The position numbers were made by a program, and so were the translations under genes. Under the pieces are notes generated by a model. The model did no database searches and had not been told where the DNA came from. It saw nothing but the letters and a program-made list of their open reading frames with translations. A stretch of 14,007 nt of DNA. Origin: an uncultured Blautia sp. (GTDB taxonomy: Bacteria; Bacillota; Clostridia; Lachnospirales; Lachnospiraceae). Each line of letters opens with the position of its first letter. Position 1 is the first letter of the stretch. Location of the stretch: the NCBI GenBank assembly GCA_900551465.1, contig URWL01000013.1:1-14007 (forward strand), given 5' to 3'. Of this stretch, positions 1 to 6,530 are shown piece by piece.

Positions 1-339
1 CTTCATAGTAAAGTAATATCCAGATCCTACTGAATAATGGACCACTACATGATCTACATGCTCCTTCCCTGCAATATCATAAATTGCCTTTAGAAGGATC
101 ATGCAGGCGCTTCTTTTATAAGTTTGATGACCAATATTATCTTTTGTGGTCACAAAACCAATCCTGCTGTCATATTTCAGTTTTTTGTGAAGCTCTTTTA
201 ATTTCCCGTTTACGGTAACCAGGATCACCGGTGCCTCAGAAACTTTCTGGTATGGTTCCACAATTTCAGCAAACGTGGTTCCTGCCGGATATTCCCTGGT
301 TTCCCCCATAATTTCCACTTTTACCATTTTTTGTTCCAT
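1..339 (-). CDS. TGS-domain nucleoside kinase (uridine kinase-like), N-terminal part
   Basis: The first 113 codons of a gene that runs off the left edge of the window. Residues about 5-63 look like a TGS domain (a beta-grasp fold also found at the N-terminus of threonyl-tRNA synthetase), with the strand VILVTVNGKLKELHKKL. Residues about 64-113 (VTTKDNIGHQTYKR, then HVVVHYSVGSGYYF) resemble the region that follows TGS in clostridial nucleoside kinases of about 550 residues, where a uridine kinase-type P-loop domain lies further on. That catalytic part is outside the window, so kinase activity is inferred from the family. The ATG at 339 is preceded by AGGAGG at 351-356, with a rather long 11-nt spacer. 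The gene lies 52 nt downstream of the nif3-like stop, in the same direction, so co-transcription with rpoD-trmK-nif3 is likely. The alternative is a stand-alone TGS protein, which I think less likely. Confidence 0.72.
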   Translation of the reverse strand, partial: MEQKMVKVEIMGETREYPAGTTFAEIVEPYQKVSEAPVILVTVNGKLKELHKKLKYDSRIGFVTTKDNIGHQTYKRSACMILLKAIYDIAGKEHVDHVVVHYSVGSGYYFTMK

Positions 340-391
340 AGAGTCTAACGCCTCCTGTCTGATAACGCCCTGATGGTCTTCCAATTCAGCT

Positions 392-1174
392 TTATATTAA
401 AATATATGGGCTTTCTGCACAGGCACATGACACCTTCAGATCGGGGAAATTCTCTTTCATCTTCTGCTGCATTGCCTTCATAAAAATATACTCCGTACCA
501 TAATGACCTGCATCGATCACAGCCAGCCCCTGGGCAGCTGTATCGATTCCCGTATGGTGATCAATATCCCCGGTAATATAAACGTCCGCTCCATGTTTCA
601 TTACATCCGATATCATACTTTTACCACTTCCGGTACAAACTGCAGCGATTTCTACGTTCTGTTCCGGATCTCCATAGAGTCTGACATCCTGAAGCCCCAG
701 TGCTTTTTTTACAAAAAGTCCGCACTGACGCAGTGTCATTGCCTCTGGAAGCTTTCCTACCCGGCCAAATCCCTGTTCTCCTTCTTCTGTTTCTGTTGTC
801 ACCGAAAGTACCTTGCGGTTCTGAAGTTCCAGGTAATCTGCGCTGAGATCTGCCATACCCATCACATCATAATTGGTATGCATTGCAAAATATTGAATAT
901 CATGGCGGATCAGCGAAAGAATCTTTCGTCCTGTAAAATCATGGTTGTTGATTTTTTTCACACCGCCAAAAATCATAGGATGATGAGTGATGATCATGTC
1001 TGCACCTGCATCAAGAGCCTCATCAAGGGTTTTTTCTGTAAGATCAAGCGCCAGGAATACATGTTTGACCTCTTTTTCGTCATCTCCTACAAGAAGCCCC
1101 ACATTATCCCAGCTTTCTGCCATTTTTGCCGGATATTTTTTTTCCAGCCAGTCTGTCAGTTCTCTAACCTTCAT
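392..1174 (-). CDS. Nif3-like dinuclear metal-binding protein (short form)
   Basis: A 260-residue member of the Nif3/DUF34 family, often labelled GTP cyclohydrolase 1 type 2; the true substrate of most members is unresolved. Visible metal-binding motifs are ITHHPMIFGG (His64-His65), HTNYD (His99, Asp103) near the middle, GDIDHH, and DAGHYGTE (His224, Glu228) near the C-terminus. The length matches the short type such as E. coli YbgI; the extra inserted domain of B. subtilis YqfO (about 370 residues) is absent. I chose the ATG at 1174 over an in-frame TTG at 1192 because GGAG at 1179-1182 lies just upstream of the ATG. With that start the gene overlaps the last 11 nt of trmK, which suggests translational coupling. 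The pair trmK-nif3 downstream of the primary sigma gene is a conserved Firmicutes arrangement. Confidence 0.88.
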   Translation of the reverse strand: MKVRELTDWLEKKYPAKMAESWDNVGLLVGDDEKEVKHVFLALDLTEKTLDEALDAGADMIITHHPMIFGGVKKINNHDFTGRKILSLIRHDIQYFAMHTNYDVMGMADLSADYLELQNRKVLSVTTETEEGEQGFGRVGKLPEAMTLRQCGLFVKKALGLQDVRLYGDPEQNVEIAAVCTGSGKSMISDVMKHGADVYITGDIDHHTGIDTAAQGLAVIDAGHYGTEYIFMKAMQQKMKENFPDLKVSCACAESPYILI

Positions 1175-1862
1175 ATCTCTCCAAGGCGGCAAGGATCAGC
1201 CGCTTTTCCTCCCTGACTTCTTCTTTTCTCTGTACTGCTGAAGCTCCGGAAGCATCCCTGATCTGAATAAGGATTTCATTTCGGATCCTCAGTTCCCGTT
1301 CCAGGTACTGCTTCAGGATCGGATGTCTTTTTTCAAGAAGCAGACCTCCAAACTCTATTTCCTCCTCTGTCCAGGCCGGACTCTGAATTCCATGAACAGC
1401 TTTCATGATAAAATAGAACTTTCCTTCCTCCAGAACACTGTCTTCTCTGATGATCTGATATCCATTCTCAAAAAGGAAACGCCGTACATGGCCAATATCC
1501 GACTGTGGCTGGAGGATCAGTTCTTTAAATCCGCAGAGGGCTTCTCTTCCCTCTGTCAGTATCCTTTCCATCAAAGGACCGCCCATTCCGGCAATCACCA
1601 AAGTGTCACCTTCACCTTTTTTGATTTCCCTGAGACCGTCAGAGAGTCTTGTTTCTATGTATTTGTCAAATCCATACTGACTGATATGCTCCTGAGCTCT
1701 GGACAAAGGTCCCTTTCCCACATCAGCTGCAATCGCTGACGGGATCCTTTTCTCCTGTATTAAGTACACCGGCAGATATCCATGATCACAGCCCACATCT
1801 ACCAGCCGGTTTCCCTGTGTCACCATTTCTGCAATGGCAGACAGTCTCAATGATAACTGCAT
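1164..1862 (-). CDS. trmK: tRNA (adenine-22-N1)-methyltransferase TrmK
   Basis: A 232-residue class I SAM-dependent methyltransferase of the TrmK family (COG2384; B. subtilis YqfN), which methylates N1 of A22 in the D-loop region of tRNAs in the cytoplasm. The SAM-binding motif I is DVGCDHGYLP at residues 22-31, the acidic end of the following strand is IAADVGKGPL (about 44-53), and the family-specific GMGG is at residues 92-95 (VIAGMGGPLM), followed by LILQPQSD and KFYFIMKA. The C-terminal part (about 165-232) is charged and helical, as in the family. The ATG at 1862 follows AAGGAG with a 6-nt spacer; this site overlaps the rpoD stop codon (TAAGGAG). It lies 10 nt downstream of rpoD and overlaps nif3 by 11 nt, so it is firmly inside the operon. 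Confidence 0.92.
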   Translation of the reverse strand: MQLSLRLSAIAEMVTQGNRLVDVGCDHGYLPVYLIQEKRIPSAIAADVGKGPLSRAQEHISQYGFDKYIETRLSDGLREIKKGEGDTLVIAGMGGPLMERILTEGREALCGFKELILQPQSDIGHVRRFLFENGYQIIREDSVLEEGKFYFIMKAVHGIQSPAWTEEEIEFGGLLLEKRHPILKQYLERELRIRNEILIQIRDASGASAVQRKEEVREEKRLILAALERYEG

Positions 1863-1872
1863 GTCCTGCTCC

Positions 1873-2997
1873 TTAGTCCAGATAATCCTTCAGCTTACGG
1901 CTGCGGCTTGGATGACGAAGTTTACGCAGTGCCTTTGCCTCGATCTGACGGATACGTTCTCTGGTGACATTAAATTCCTTTCCAACCTCCTCAAGAGTAC
2001 GGGCACGTCCGTCGTCAAGACCAAATCTGAGACGAAGTACCTTCTGCTCTCTCTCTGTAAGAGTTCCAAGAACCTCGATCAGCTGCTCTTTCAGAAGGGT
2101 AAATGCCGCCGCATCTGCCGGTACCGGAACATTGTCATCCTGGATAAAATCGCCAAGGTGGCTGTCTTCTTCCTCTCCGATAGGAGTTTCCAGGGATACC
2201 GGCTCCTGAGATATCTTCAGAATTTCGCGTACACGGTCTACAGACATATCCATTTCTTCTGCAATCTCCTCAGGAGACGGCTCACGTCCAAGCTCCTGAA
2301 GCAGCTGACGTGAAACACGGATCAGTTTATTAATCGTTTCCACCATATGAACAGGGATACGAATGGTACGTGCCTGATCTGCGATTGCTCTGGTAATAGC
2401 CTGACGGATCCACCAGGTTGCATAGGTACTGAATTTGTATCCTTTCCGGTAATCAAATTTTTCTACCGCCTTGATCAGTCCAAGATTTCCCTCCTGGATC
2501 AGATCAAGAAACAGCATTCCTCTTCCCACATAACGTTTGGCAATGCTGACAACAAGACGAAGGTTCGCTTCTGCAAGACGTTTTTTGGCATTTTCGTCCC
2601 CTTCTTCCATCCTCTGCGCAAGTTCGATCTCCTCATCAGCAGTAAGAAGGCTTACCTTTCCAATCTCTTTCAGATACATACGAACAGGATCCTCAATGCT
2701 GACTCCTTCCGGAACAGACAGATCGATCTTATCAAGTTCCACCTCTTCCTCATCATCCAGCTTATCAATATCCATATCGTCATCAAGGATCAGTTCCTCA
2801 TCATTTCCCGTAATGCGGAGTACATCTACCCCACTTGCCTCGAGAAAATCAAACACCTTCTCCATCTGCTCCACTTCCAGATGCTGATCTTTAAAGAAAT
2901 CATTGATCTCCTGATATTCCAGTACATTTTTTTTCTTTTTTGCAAGTTCCAGAAGTTCTACCAGTTTCTCACTGAATTTACCCATATTCATTTCCAT
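1873..2997 (-). CDS. rpoD: RNA polymerase primary sigma factor (sigma-A / RpoD)
   Basis: A 374-residue primary sigma-70 family factor that directs RNA polymerase to housekeeping promoters. Region 1.1 is short (about 1-95) and ends in an acidic stretch ([17 protein letters not shown]), the usual shape in Firmicutes. Region 1.2 is about 98-130. Region 2 (about 143-215) contains [36 protein letters not shown] and [13 protein letters not shown], the core-binding and -10 recognition helices. Region 3 spans about 218-295. Region 4 (about 305-372) contains [18 protein letters not shown] and the helix-turn-helix [20 protein letters not shown] for -35 recognition. The ATG at 2997 has GGAGGG at 3009-3014 with an 11-nt spacer; a second in-frame ATG six bases on is even further away. 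It lies 39 nt after dnaG, the usual dnaG-sigA arrangement. Confidence 0.97.
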   Translation of the reverse strand: MEMNMGKFSEKLVELLELAKKKKNVLEYQEINDFFKDQHLEVEQMEKVFDFLEASGVDVLRITGNDEELILDDDMDIDKLDDEEEVELDKIDLSVPEGVSIEDPVRMYLKEIGKVSLLTADEEIELAQRMEEGDENAKKRLAEANLRLVVSIAKRYVGRGMLFLDLIQEGNLGLIKAVEKFDYRKGYKFSTYATWWIRQAITRAIADQARTIRIPVHMVETINKLIRVSRQLLQELGREPSPEEIAEEMDMSVDRVREILKISQEPVSLETPIGEEEDSHLGDFIQDDNVPVPADAAAFTLLKEQLIEVLGTLTEREQKVLRLRFGLDDGRARTLEEVGKEFNVTRERIRQIEAKALRKLRHPSRSRKLKDYLD

Positions 2998-3036
2998 AGG
3001 TGCTTAATCCCTCCATATAGTATTTATATTTTATCC

Positions 3037-4833
3037 TTATTCAAAAGAAATATGCAGTTCCTGGCGTTTTCTGCCAAGATCCTCCAATTCTTTTTTGGCC
3101 TTTACAAGTTCCTGCAGTCCCTGAAGATCCGTAGGATCCCAATTTCTGTTTTTTTCTGCAAGACTTTCCTGCTTGATCCTGAGAAGCGTATCTGCAAAAG
3201 CCCTGTCCTGTTCCTGCTGATTTTCCAGATGGATCGAGGCATTGAAAAGAGAGGCTACCTCTCTCTGTTCCTCGCTGTCCGGAAAGCTATTCAGAAGACG
3301 GGCTGGATTTACTTCCCCCTCTTTCCTCTGCTGAAACAGCATCTGCGCCACTTCCCGATAAAGAGGTACCACAAAATCCTCCGGTGTCAGATACTGTGCT
3401 ACCTTATCGAAAATCCCAGGGTAAGTCACAAGCCAGGTAAGCATCAGTTTCTGAGAAGTATCTGAAGCAGATTCCCGCTTCTTTTTTTCAGAAGTTCCGG
3501 ATTTTGGCTGTATCCGGTGTTCTGCAGGCGTTCCCTTAAGCGCCAGGGTATTTACCCTTTTTCTTAAATCCTCACTGCTGATCCCGTAACGTCCTCTATA
3601 TATTTTAACGACAGCGTCAATGTAAAGATTTCGTTCCAGTTCATCTTTCAGCTCTAAAAGCATTTCTGCACATCGTTCGAAGAACCGGTTCTGTCCCTGA
3701 GGTTCATCCATAGGAAACTCATCTTCAGCAACACTTACTCTGAACAAAAAACTGTCCTTTGCCTCGTCAAGCCTCTTTTCGAATTCCTCGGGACCCATAT
3801 TTTTGATAAATTCATCCGGGTCTTTATATGGTTTCAGGCTTACAACCCTGGAATTTACTCCTGCTTCCCGAAGTATAGGGATCCCACGAAGAGCCGCCCG
3901 TATTCCCGCTTCATCGCTGTCATAAAGCAGCAGTACTTCTTGCGTATATCTTTTTAAAAGACTGGCATGCCCGGAAGTCAGGGCTGTTCCCAGTGAAGCT
4001 ACCGCATTGTTAAAGCCGGCCTGATGCATGGCTATCACATCCATATATCCTTCACACAGGATCAGATATTTCTTCCTTGTAGTCCGGGCAATATTCAGTC
4101 CGTAAAGATTACGGCTTTTGTCAAATATCTTTGTTTCCGGTGAATTCAGGTACTTGGGCTTTGCATCACCCATGACTCTTCCCCCGAAACCAATAACCCG
4201 GTTGTTTACATCCATAATAGGAAAAATCACTCTGTTCCAGAATTTATCATACATTCCATGGCGCTCATCCACATTAAAAAGTCCGGATTCCCTTAAACGC
4301 TCATCGGAATAACCTTTTGACTTTAAAAAACGGTAGAGACCGTCACTGAATTTATCTGAATATCCCAGGCCGAACTTCCTCATTGTCTCGTCACTTAAGC
4401 CACGGTCTTTCAGATATTCGTATCCCCTGTATCCTTTGTCTGTGCGAAGCTGATAATAAAAATACTGCGCCGCCTGTTTATTGATCTCCAGAAGTTCTGC
4501 CTTTTCCTGGGCTTTCTGGCGAACCTCCTTAGAATATTCCATTTTTGGAAGTTCTACTCCCGCACGGTCTGCCAGATGTTTCAGAGCCTCTCCAAAGGTG
4601 TAATTTTCATATTCCATGATAAAGTTGAATACGTTTCCTCCTGCTCCGCAGCCAAAGCAATAGTACATCTGCTTGCCCGGCGTCACGGAAAAGGACGGTG
4701 TTTTTTCATTATGAAAGGGGCAAAGCCCAAAATAAGAGCTTCCCTTTCTTGTAAGTTTTACATATTGGGATACTACGTCTACAATATCATTTTTGCTTCG
4801 TACTTCCTCAATGATATCGTCTGAATAGCGCAT
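3037..4833 (-). CDS. dnaG: DNA primase DnaG
   Basis: A 598-residue bacterial primase that makes RNA primers at the replication fork. The N-terminal CHC2 zinc ribbon has Cys38-Pro-Phe-His41 and Cys59/Cys62 (YCFGCGAGG). The RNA polymerase domain contains FPIMDVNNRVIGFGGR and KYLNSPET, the basic template-handling motif. The TOPRIM part has the catalytic EGYMD (Glu261 onward) and the metal-binding YDSDEAG (Asp305, Asp307). The C-terminal region from about residue 425 is the less conserved helicase-interacting part. I chose the ATG at 4833 rather than 4839: the strong GAGGAGG at 4840-4846 abuts the first ATG and leaves a normal 6-nt spacer only for the second. It lies 19 nt downstream of dgt and 39 nt upstream of rpoD, so these probably form one operon. 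Confidence 0.97.
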   Translation of the reverse strand: MRYSDDIIEEVRSKNDIVDVVSQYVKLTRKGSSYFGLCPFHNEKTPSFSVTPGKQMYYCFGCGAGGNVFNFIMEYENYTFGEALKHLADRAGVELPKMEYSKEVRQKAQEKAELLEINKQAAQYFYYQLRTDKGYRGYEYLKDRGLSDETMRKFGLGYSDKFSDGLYRFLKSKGYSDERLRESGLFNVDERHGMYDKFWNRVIFPIMDVNNRVIGFGGRVMGDAKPKYLNSPETKIFDKSRNLYGLNIARTTRKKYLILCEGYMDVIAMHQAGFNNAVASLGTALTSGHASLLKRYTQEVLLLYDSDEAGIRAALRGIPILREAGVNSRVVSLKPYKDPDEFIKNMGPEEFEKRLDEAKDSFLFRVSVAEDEFPMDEPQGQNRFFERCAEMLLELKDELERNLYIDAVVKIYRGRYGISSEDLRKRVNTLALKGTPAEHRIQPKSGTSEKKKRESASDTSQKLMLTWLVTYPGIFDKVAQYLTPEDFVVPLYREVAQMLFQQRKEGEVNPARLLNSFPDSEEQREVASLFNASIHLENQQEQDRAFADTLLRIKQESLAEKNRNWDPTDLQGLQELVKAKKELEDLGRKRQELHISFE

Positions 4834-4839
4834 AGACAT

Positions 4840-4846
4840 CCTCCTC
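4840..4846 (-). promoter_or_regulatory. dnaG ribosome binding site that decides the start
   Basis: GAGGAGG directly touches the upstream in-frame ATG at 4839, which is too close for initiation, and lies 6 nt from the ATG at 4833. It therefore supports the second ATG as the start of dnaG. Confidence 0.75.
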
Positions 4847-4852
4847 TGTTAT

Positions 4853-5860
4853 TTAATAGCTGTCCCAGGACTGAGGGATAAAAAGCTCCCGGAATTTTGC
4901 CATAGAATACTGGTCTGTCATTCCTGAAAGATAATCACAGACAGCACGGTCCACGGTTTCTCCTTTTGCCAGAAGTTCTCTGTACTCTCTGGACATTGCC
5001 TCCGGATGCTGTATGTAATACTGATAAAGTTCCTTCAGCATATTAATGGCTTTCTTTTCCTCCCGCTTGGCTTCATGATGATTGTAGACACTTCGAAACA
5101 TCAGCTCCCGAAGATCCATCAAAGCCTCCTGTATCTCGTCTGACATCTGTATACAGTCTTTATCCATACTGTTTTCTATAATGTCATGTACAAAGGTATT
5201 CAGCCGTTCCCTTGTGGTATATCCTAAAAGCATACGCATGGTAACAGGGATATCATCCTCTGTGATGATCCCGGCTCTCTGGGCATCGTCCATATCGTGA
5301 TGAAGATATGCCAGCTTATCTGAAAACCGTACAACCTGACCCTCAAGTGTAGAGGGATGCCCACTGGTACGGTGGTTTAAAATACCGTCAATGACTTCCC
5401 AGGTAAGATTCAGACCCTCTCCGTTCTTTTCCAGAACCTGCACAACACGGGCACTCTGCCTATAGTGTACAAATCCACCCGGACTGATCTCATTCAGTGC
5501 TTTTTCTCCGGCGTGGCCAAAGGGTGTGTGTCCCAGATCATGCCCCAGTGCAATCGCCTCCACCAGATCTTCATTAAGGCGCAGGGCCTTCGCTAAAGTC
5601 CGGGCAATCTGAGAAACTTCAAGTGTATGGGTCAGACGGTTTCTGTAATGATCCCCCTGAGGAGCAAGAAACACCTGAGTCTTGTCCTTCAGCCTCCGAA
5701 ACGCCTTACAGTGAAGAATCCGGTCTCTGTCCCGCTGGTAAACCGTACGGACATCACATTCCTCTTCCTGCCTCTCCCTTCCTCGGGAATGGATACTGTG
5801 CGAGGCATAAGGACTCAAAAGTTCCAATTCTCTCTGTTCCATGTTCTCTCTGATATTCAT
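4853..5860 (-). CDS. dgt: dGTPase-like HD-domain triphosphohydrolase
   Basis: A 335-residue member of the deoxyguanosinetriphosphate triphosphohydrolase-like family. Family members hydrolyse dNTPs (dGTP in the founding enzyme) to the deoxynucleoside and tripolyphosphate, which affects dNTP pools; the substrate of this one is not shown by sequence. HD-domain ligands are visible as His78 (RLTHTLEV), His107-Asp108 (GHDLGHTPFGHAGE) and Asp181 (VVRFSDKLAYLHHD). DRDRILHCKAFRRLKDKTQVF near residues 43-64 is also typical. The ATG at 5860 follows GGAGGG (5868-5873) with a 7-nt spacer; extending to an in-frame GTG at 5875 would put that site inside the coding region. It heads the dgt-dnaG-rpoD-trmK-nif3 series, and a dNTP hydrolase next to primase is a common clostridial arrangement. 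Confidence 0.9.
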   Translation of the reverse strand: MNIRENMEQRELELLSPYASHSIHSRGRERQEEECDVRTVYQRDRDRILHCKAFRRLKDKTQVFLAPQGDHYRNRLTHTLEVSQIARTLAKALRLNEDLVEAIALGHDLGHTPFGHAGEKALNEISPGGFVHYRQSARVVQVLEKNGEGLNLTWEVIDGILNHRTSGHPSTLEGQVVRFSDKLAYLHHDMDDAQRAGIITEDDIPVTMRMLLGYTTRERLNTFVHDIIENSMDKDCIQMSDEIQEALMDLRELMFRSVYNHHEAKREEKKAINMLKELYQYYIQHPEAMSREYRELLAKGETVDRAVCDYLSGMTDQYSMAKFRELFIPQSWDSY

Positions 5861-5867
5861 AGGCAAT

Positions 5868-5873
5868 CCCTCC
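5868..5873 (-). promoter_or_regulatory. dgt ribosome binding site that decides the start
   Basis: GGAGGG lies 7 nt before the ATG at 5860. It would sit inside the gene if the in-frame GTG at 5875 were used, so it favours the shorter protein. Confidence 0.7.
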
Positions 5874-5899
5874 ACAGACTGACAAAATACCTCTTATTA

Positions 5900-5905
5900 A
5901 TTATA
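5900..5905 (-). promoter_or_regulatory. possible -10 element upstream of dgt
   Basis: A perfect TATAAT on the minus strand, placed about 40 nt before the dgt start. I find no good -35 at 16-18 bp: the hexamer 17 bp upstream is GGAATT, and a TTGAAA is only 12 bp away. It may be a weak or activated sigma-A promoter, or chance in AT-rich DNA. Confidence 0.35.
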
Positions 5906-5991
5906 TTCTACACAAAGTTTCAAATTCCTCTTTTTTTCAAAAAATAATAGTGGATATTTTTTCCCGACAGGGAAGGATATTTTCAGACATA

Positions 5992-6142
5992 AAAAAATGC
6001 GGAAGATGGGACTTGAACCCACACGAGCGCATTGCTCACAAGATCCTTAGTCTTGCTCGTCTGCCAGTTCCGACACTTCCGCATATCGCATTTCTTCGGG
6101 ATTCTTTTATCTCTCCCTCGCGACGAATTGTAGTATATCAAA
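5992..6142. repeat. 151-bp direct repeat, copy 1 (tRNA gene, leader and -10)
   Basis: Matches 6308-6458 at an offset of 316 bp with a single mismatch (6131 T versus 6447 A). It covers the T-run after the tRNA, the whole tRNA-Leu, the leader of about 40 nt and the -10 hexamer. The similarity ends abruptly just upstream of the -10, apart from the shared -35 hexamer. Confidence 0.95.
5998..6082 (-). tRNA. tRNA-Leu (anticodon AAG), downstream copy
   Basis: An 85-nt class II tRNA. The acceptor stem is GCGGAAG/CTTCCGC with discriminator A; the D arm is TCG/CGA around the loop GAACTGGCAGA; the anticodon stem is CAAGA/TCTTG around the 7-nt loop CTAAGGA, so the anticodon is AAG (6046-6048 region). 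A long variable arm (GAGC-AATGC-GCTC) and a T arm GTGGG-TTCAAGT-CCCAT follow. A discriminator A with a long variable arm and this D-loop fits leucine. The 3' CCA is not encoded: seven T residues follow the discriminator base. It is read from its own promoter at 6132-6160, and no clear terminator is seen before dgt. Confidence 0.96.
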
Positions 6143-6160
6143 GATTTTCTTTAAAGTCAA
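6132..6160 (-). promoter_or_regulatory. sigma-A promoter of the downstream tRNA-Leu
   Basis: TTGACT (6155-6160), 17-bp spacer, TATACT (6132-6137) on the minus strand. The region beyond the -35 (about 6161-6205) is very AT-rich with A and T tracts and could act as an UP element. The likely transcription start is near 6125, giving a leader of about 40 nt to be removed by RNase P. Confidence 0.9.
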
Positions 6161-6260
6161 CACTTTTTGATAAATTTTTTTAAAAAATTTTAATTTGTAT
6201 ATTTTTCATTCAAAACCGACATTTCTCAGACGTTTTGCCCCTTTTTATTTTCTCGTACAT

Positions 6261-6302
6261 AAAGAAAATCCCGGAAGCACTGCGTTTACAGCCTTTCCGG
6301 GA
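6261..6302 (-). terminator. intrinsic terminator of the upstream tRNA-Leu
   Basis: Minus-strand stem TCCCGGAA / TTCCGGGA (arms 6295-6302 and 6269-6276), possibly extended by inner pairing CTG/CAG, followed by the U-rich tail TTTTCTTT. It starts 12 nt after the 3' end of the tRNA at 6314, as expected for a single-tRNA transcript. Confidence 0.88.
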
Positions 6303-6307
6303 GAAAT

Positions 6308-6458
6308 AAAAAATGCGGAAGATGGGACTTGAACCCACACGAGCGCATTGCTCACAAGATCCTTAGTCTTGCTCGTCTGCCAGTTCCGACACTTCCGCAT
6401 ATCGCATTTCTTCGGGATTCTTTTATCTCTCCCTCGCGACGAATTGAAGTATATCAAA
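6308..6458. repeat. 151-bp direct repeat, copy 2 (tRNA gene, leader and -10)
   Basis: Partner of 5992-6142, with one mismatch at 6447. The stretch between the two copies (6143-6307) is unlike the DNA beyond copy 2, so the unit duplicated, or kept identical by gene conversion, appears to be the tRNA cassette alone. Confidence 0.95.
6314..6398 (-). tRNA. tRNA-Leu (anticodon AAG), upstream copy
   Basis: Base-for-base identical to the copy at 5998-6082: 85 nt, class II fold, anticodon loop CTAAGGA, no encoded CCA. It has its own promoter (6448-6476) and a terminator just downstream (6261-6302). It lies 132 nt beyond the stop codon of the sleC-like gene. Confidence 0.96.
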
Positions 6459-6476
6459 CCTGGCAGATAAAGTCAA
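6448..6476 (-). promoter_or_regulatory. sigma-A promoter of the upstream tRNA-Leu
   Basis: TTGACT (6471-6476), 17-bp spacer, TATACT (6448-6453) on the minus strand. The spacer sequence differs from that of the other copy except next to the -10, while both hexamers are the same. A/T tracts lie upstream at about 6477-6510. Confidence 0.9.
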
Positions 6477-6530
6477 TAGTTTTTTTAAATTTTTTTATTT
6501 TTCTTGAATGTTTTATTACTTTGTAATATT

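Noticed and set aside
503..1216. A 237-codon open frame on the plus strand
   Set aside because: It is antisense to the nif3-like gene and the end of trmK, is rich in Cys/His/Phe without a motif pattern, and has no convincing ribosome binding site.
2347..3465. A 372-codon open frame on the plus strand
   Set aside because: It lies antisense to rpoD and dnaG, spans both genes and their junction, has low-complexity Phe/Leu/Ile-rich translation and matches no family I know. The minus-strand genes are certain.
5961..5974. Small hairpin TTCCC-GACA-GGGAA flanked by direct repeats GGATATTTT, as terminator of the downstream tRNA
   Set aside because: The stem has only 5 bp and the following minus-strand sequence is AAAATATCC, not U-rich.
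6205..6250. Inverted repeat CAAAAC/GTTTTG followed by CCCCTTTTT on the plus strand
   Set aside because: It would serve only plus-strand transcription, for which no gene is present, and the stem needs a bulge and a large loop.
5950..6526. Short open frames across the two tRNA genes, with shared peptide stretches
   Set aside because: The similarity simply reflects the tRNA duplication read as protein.
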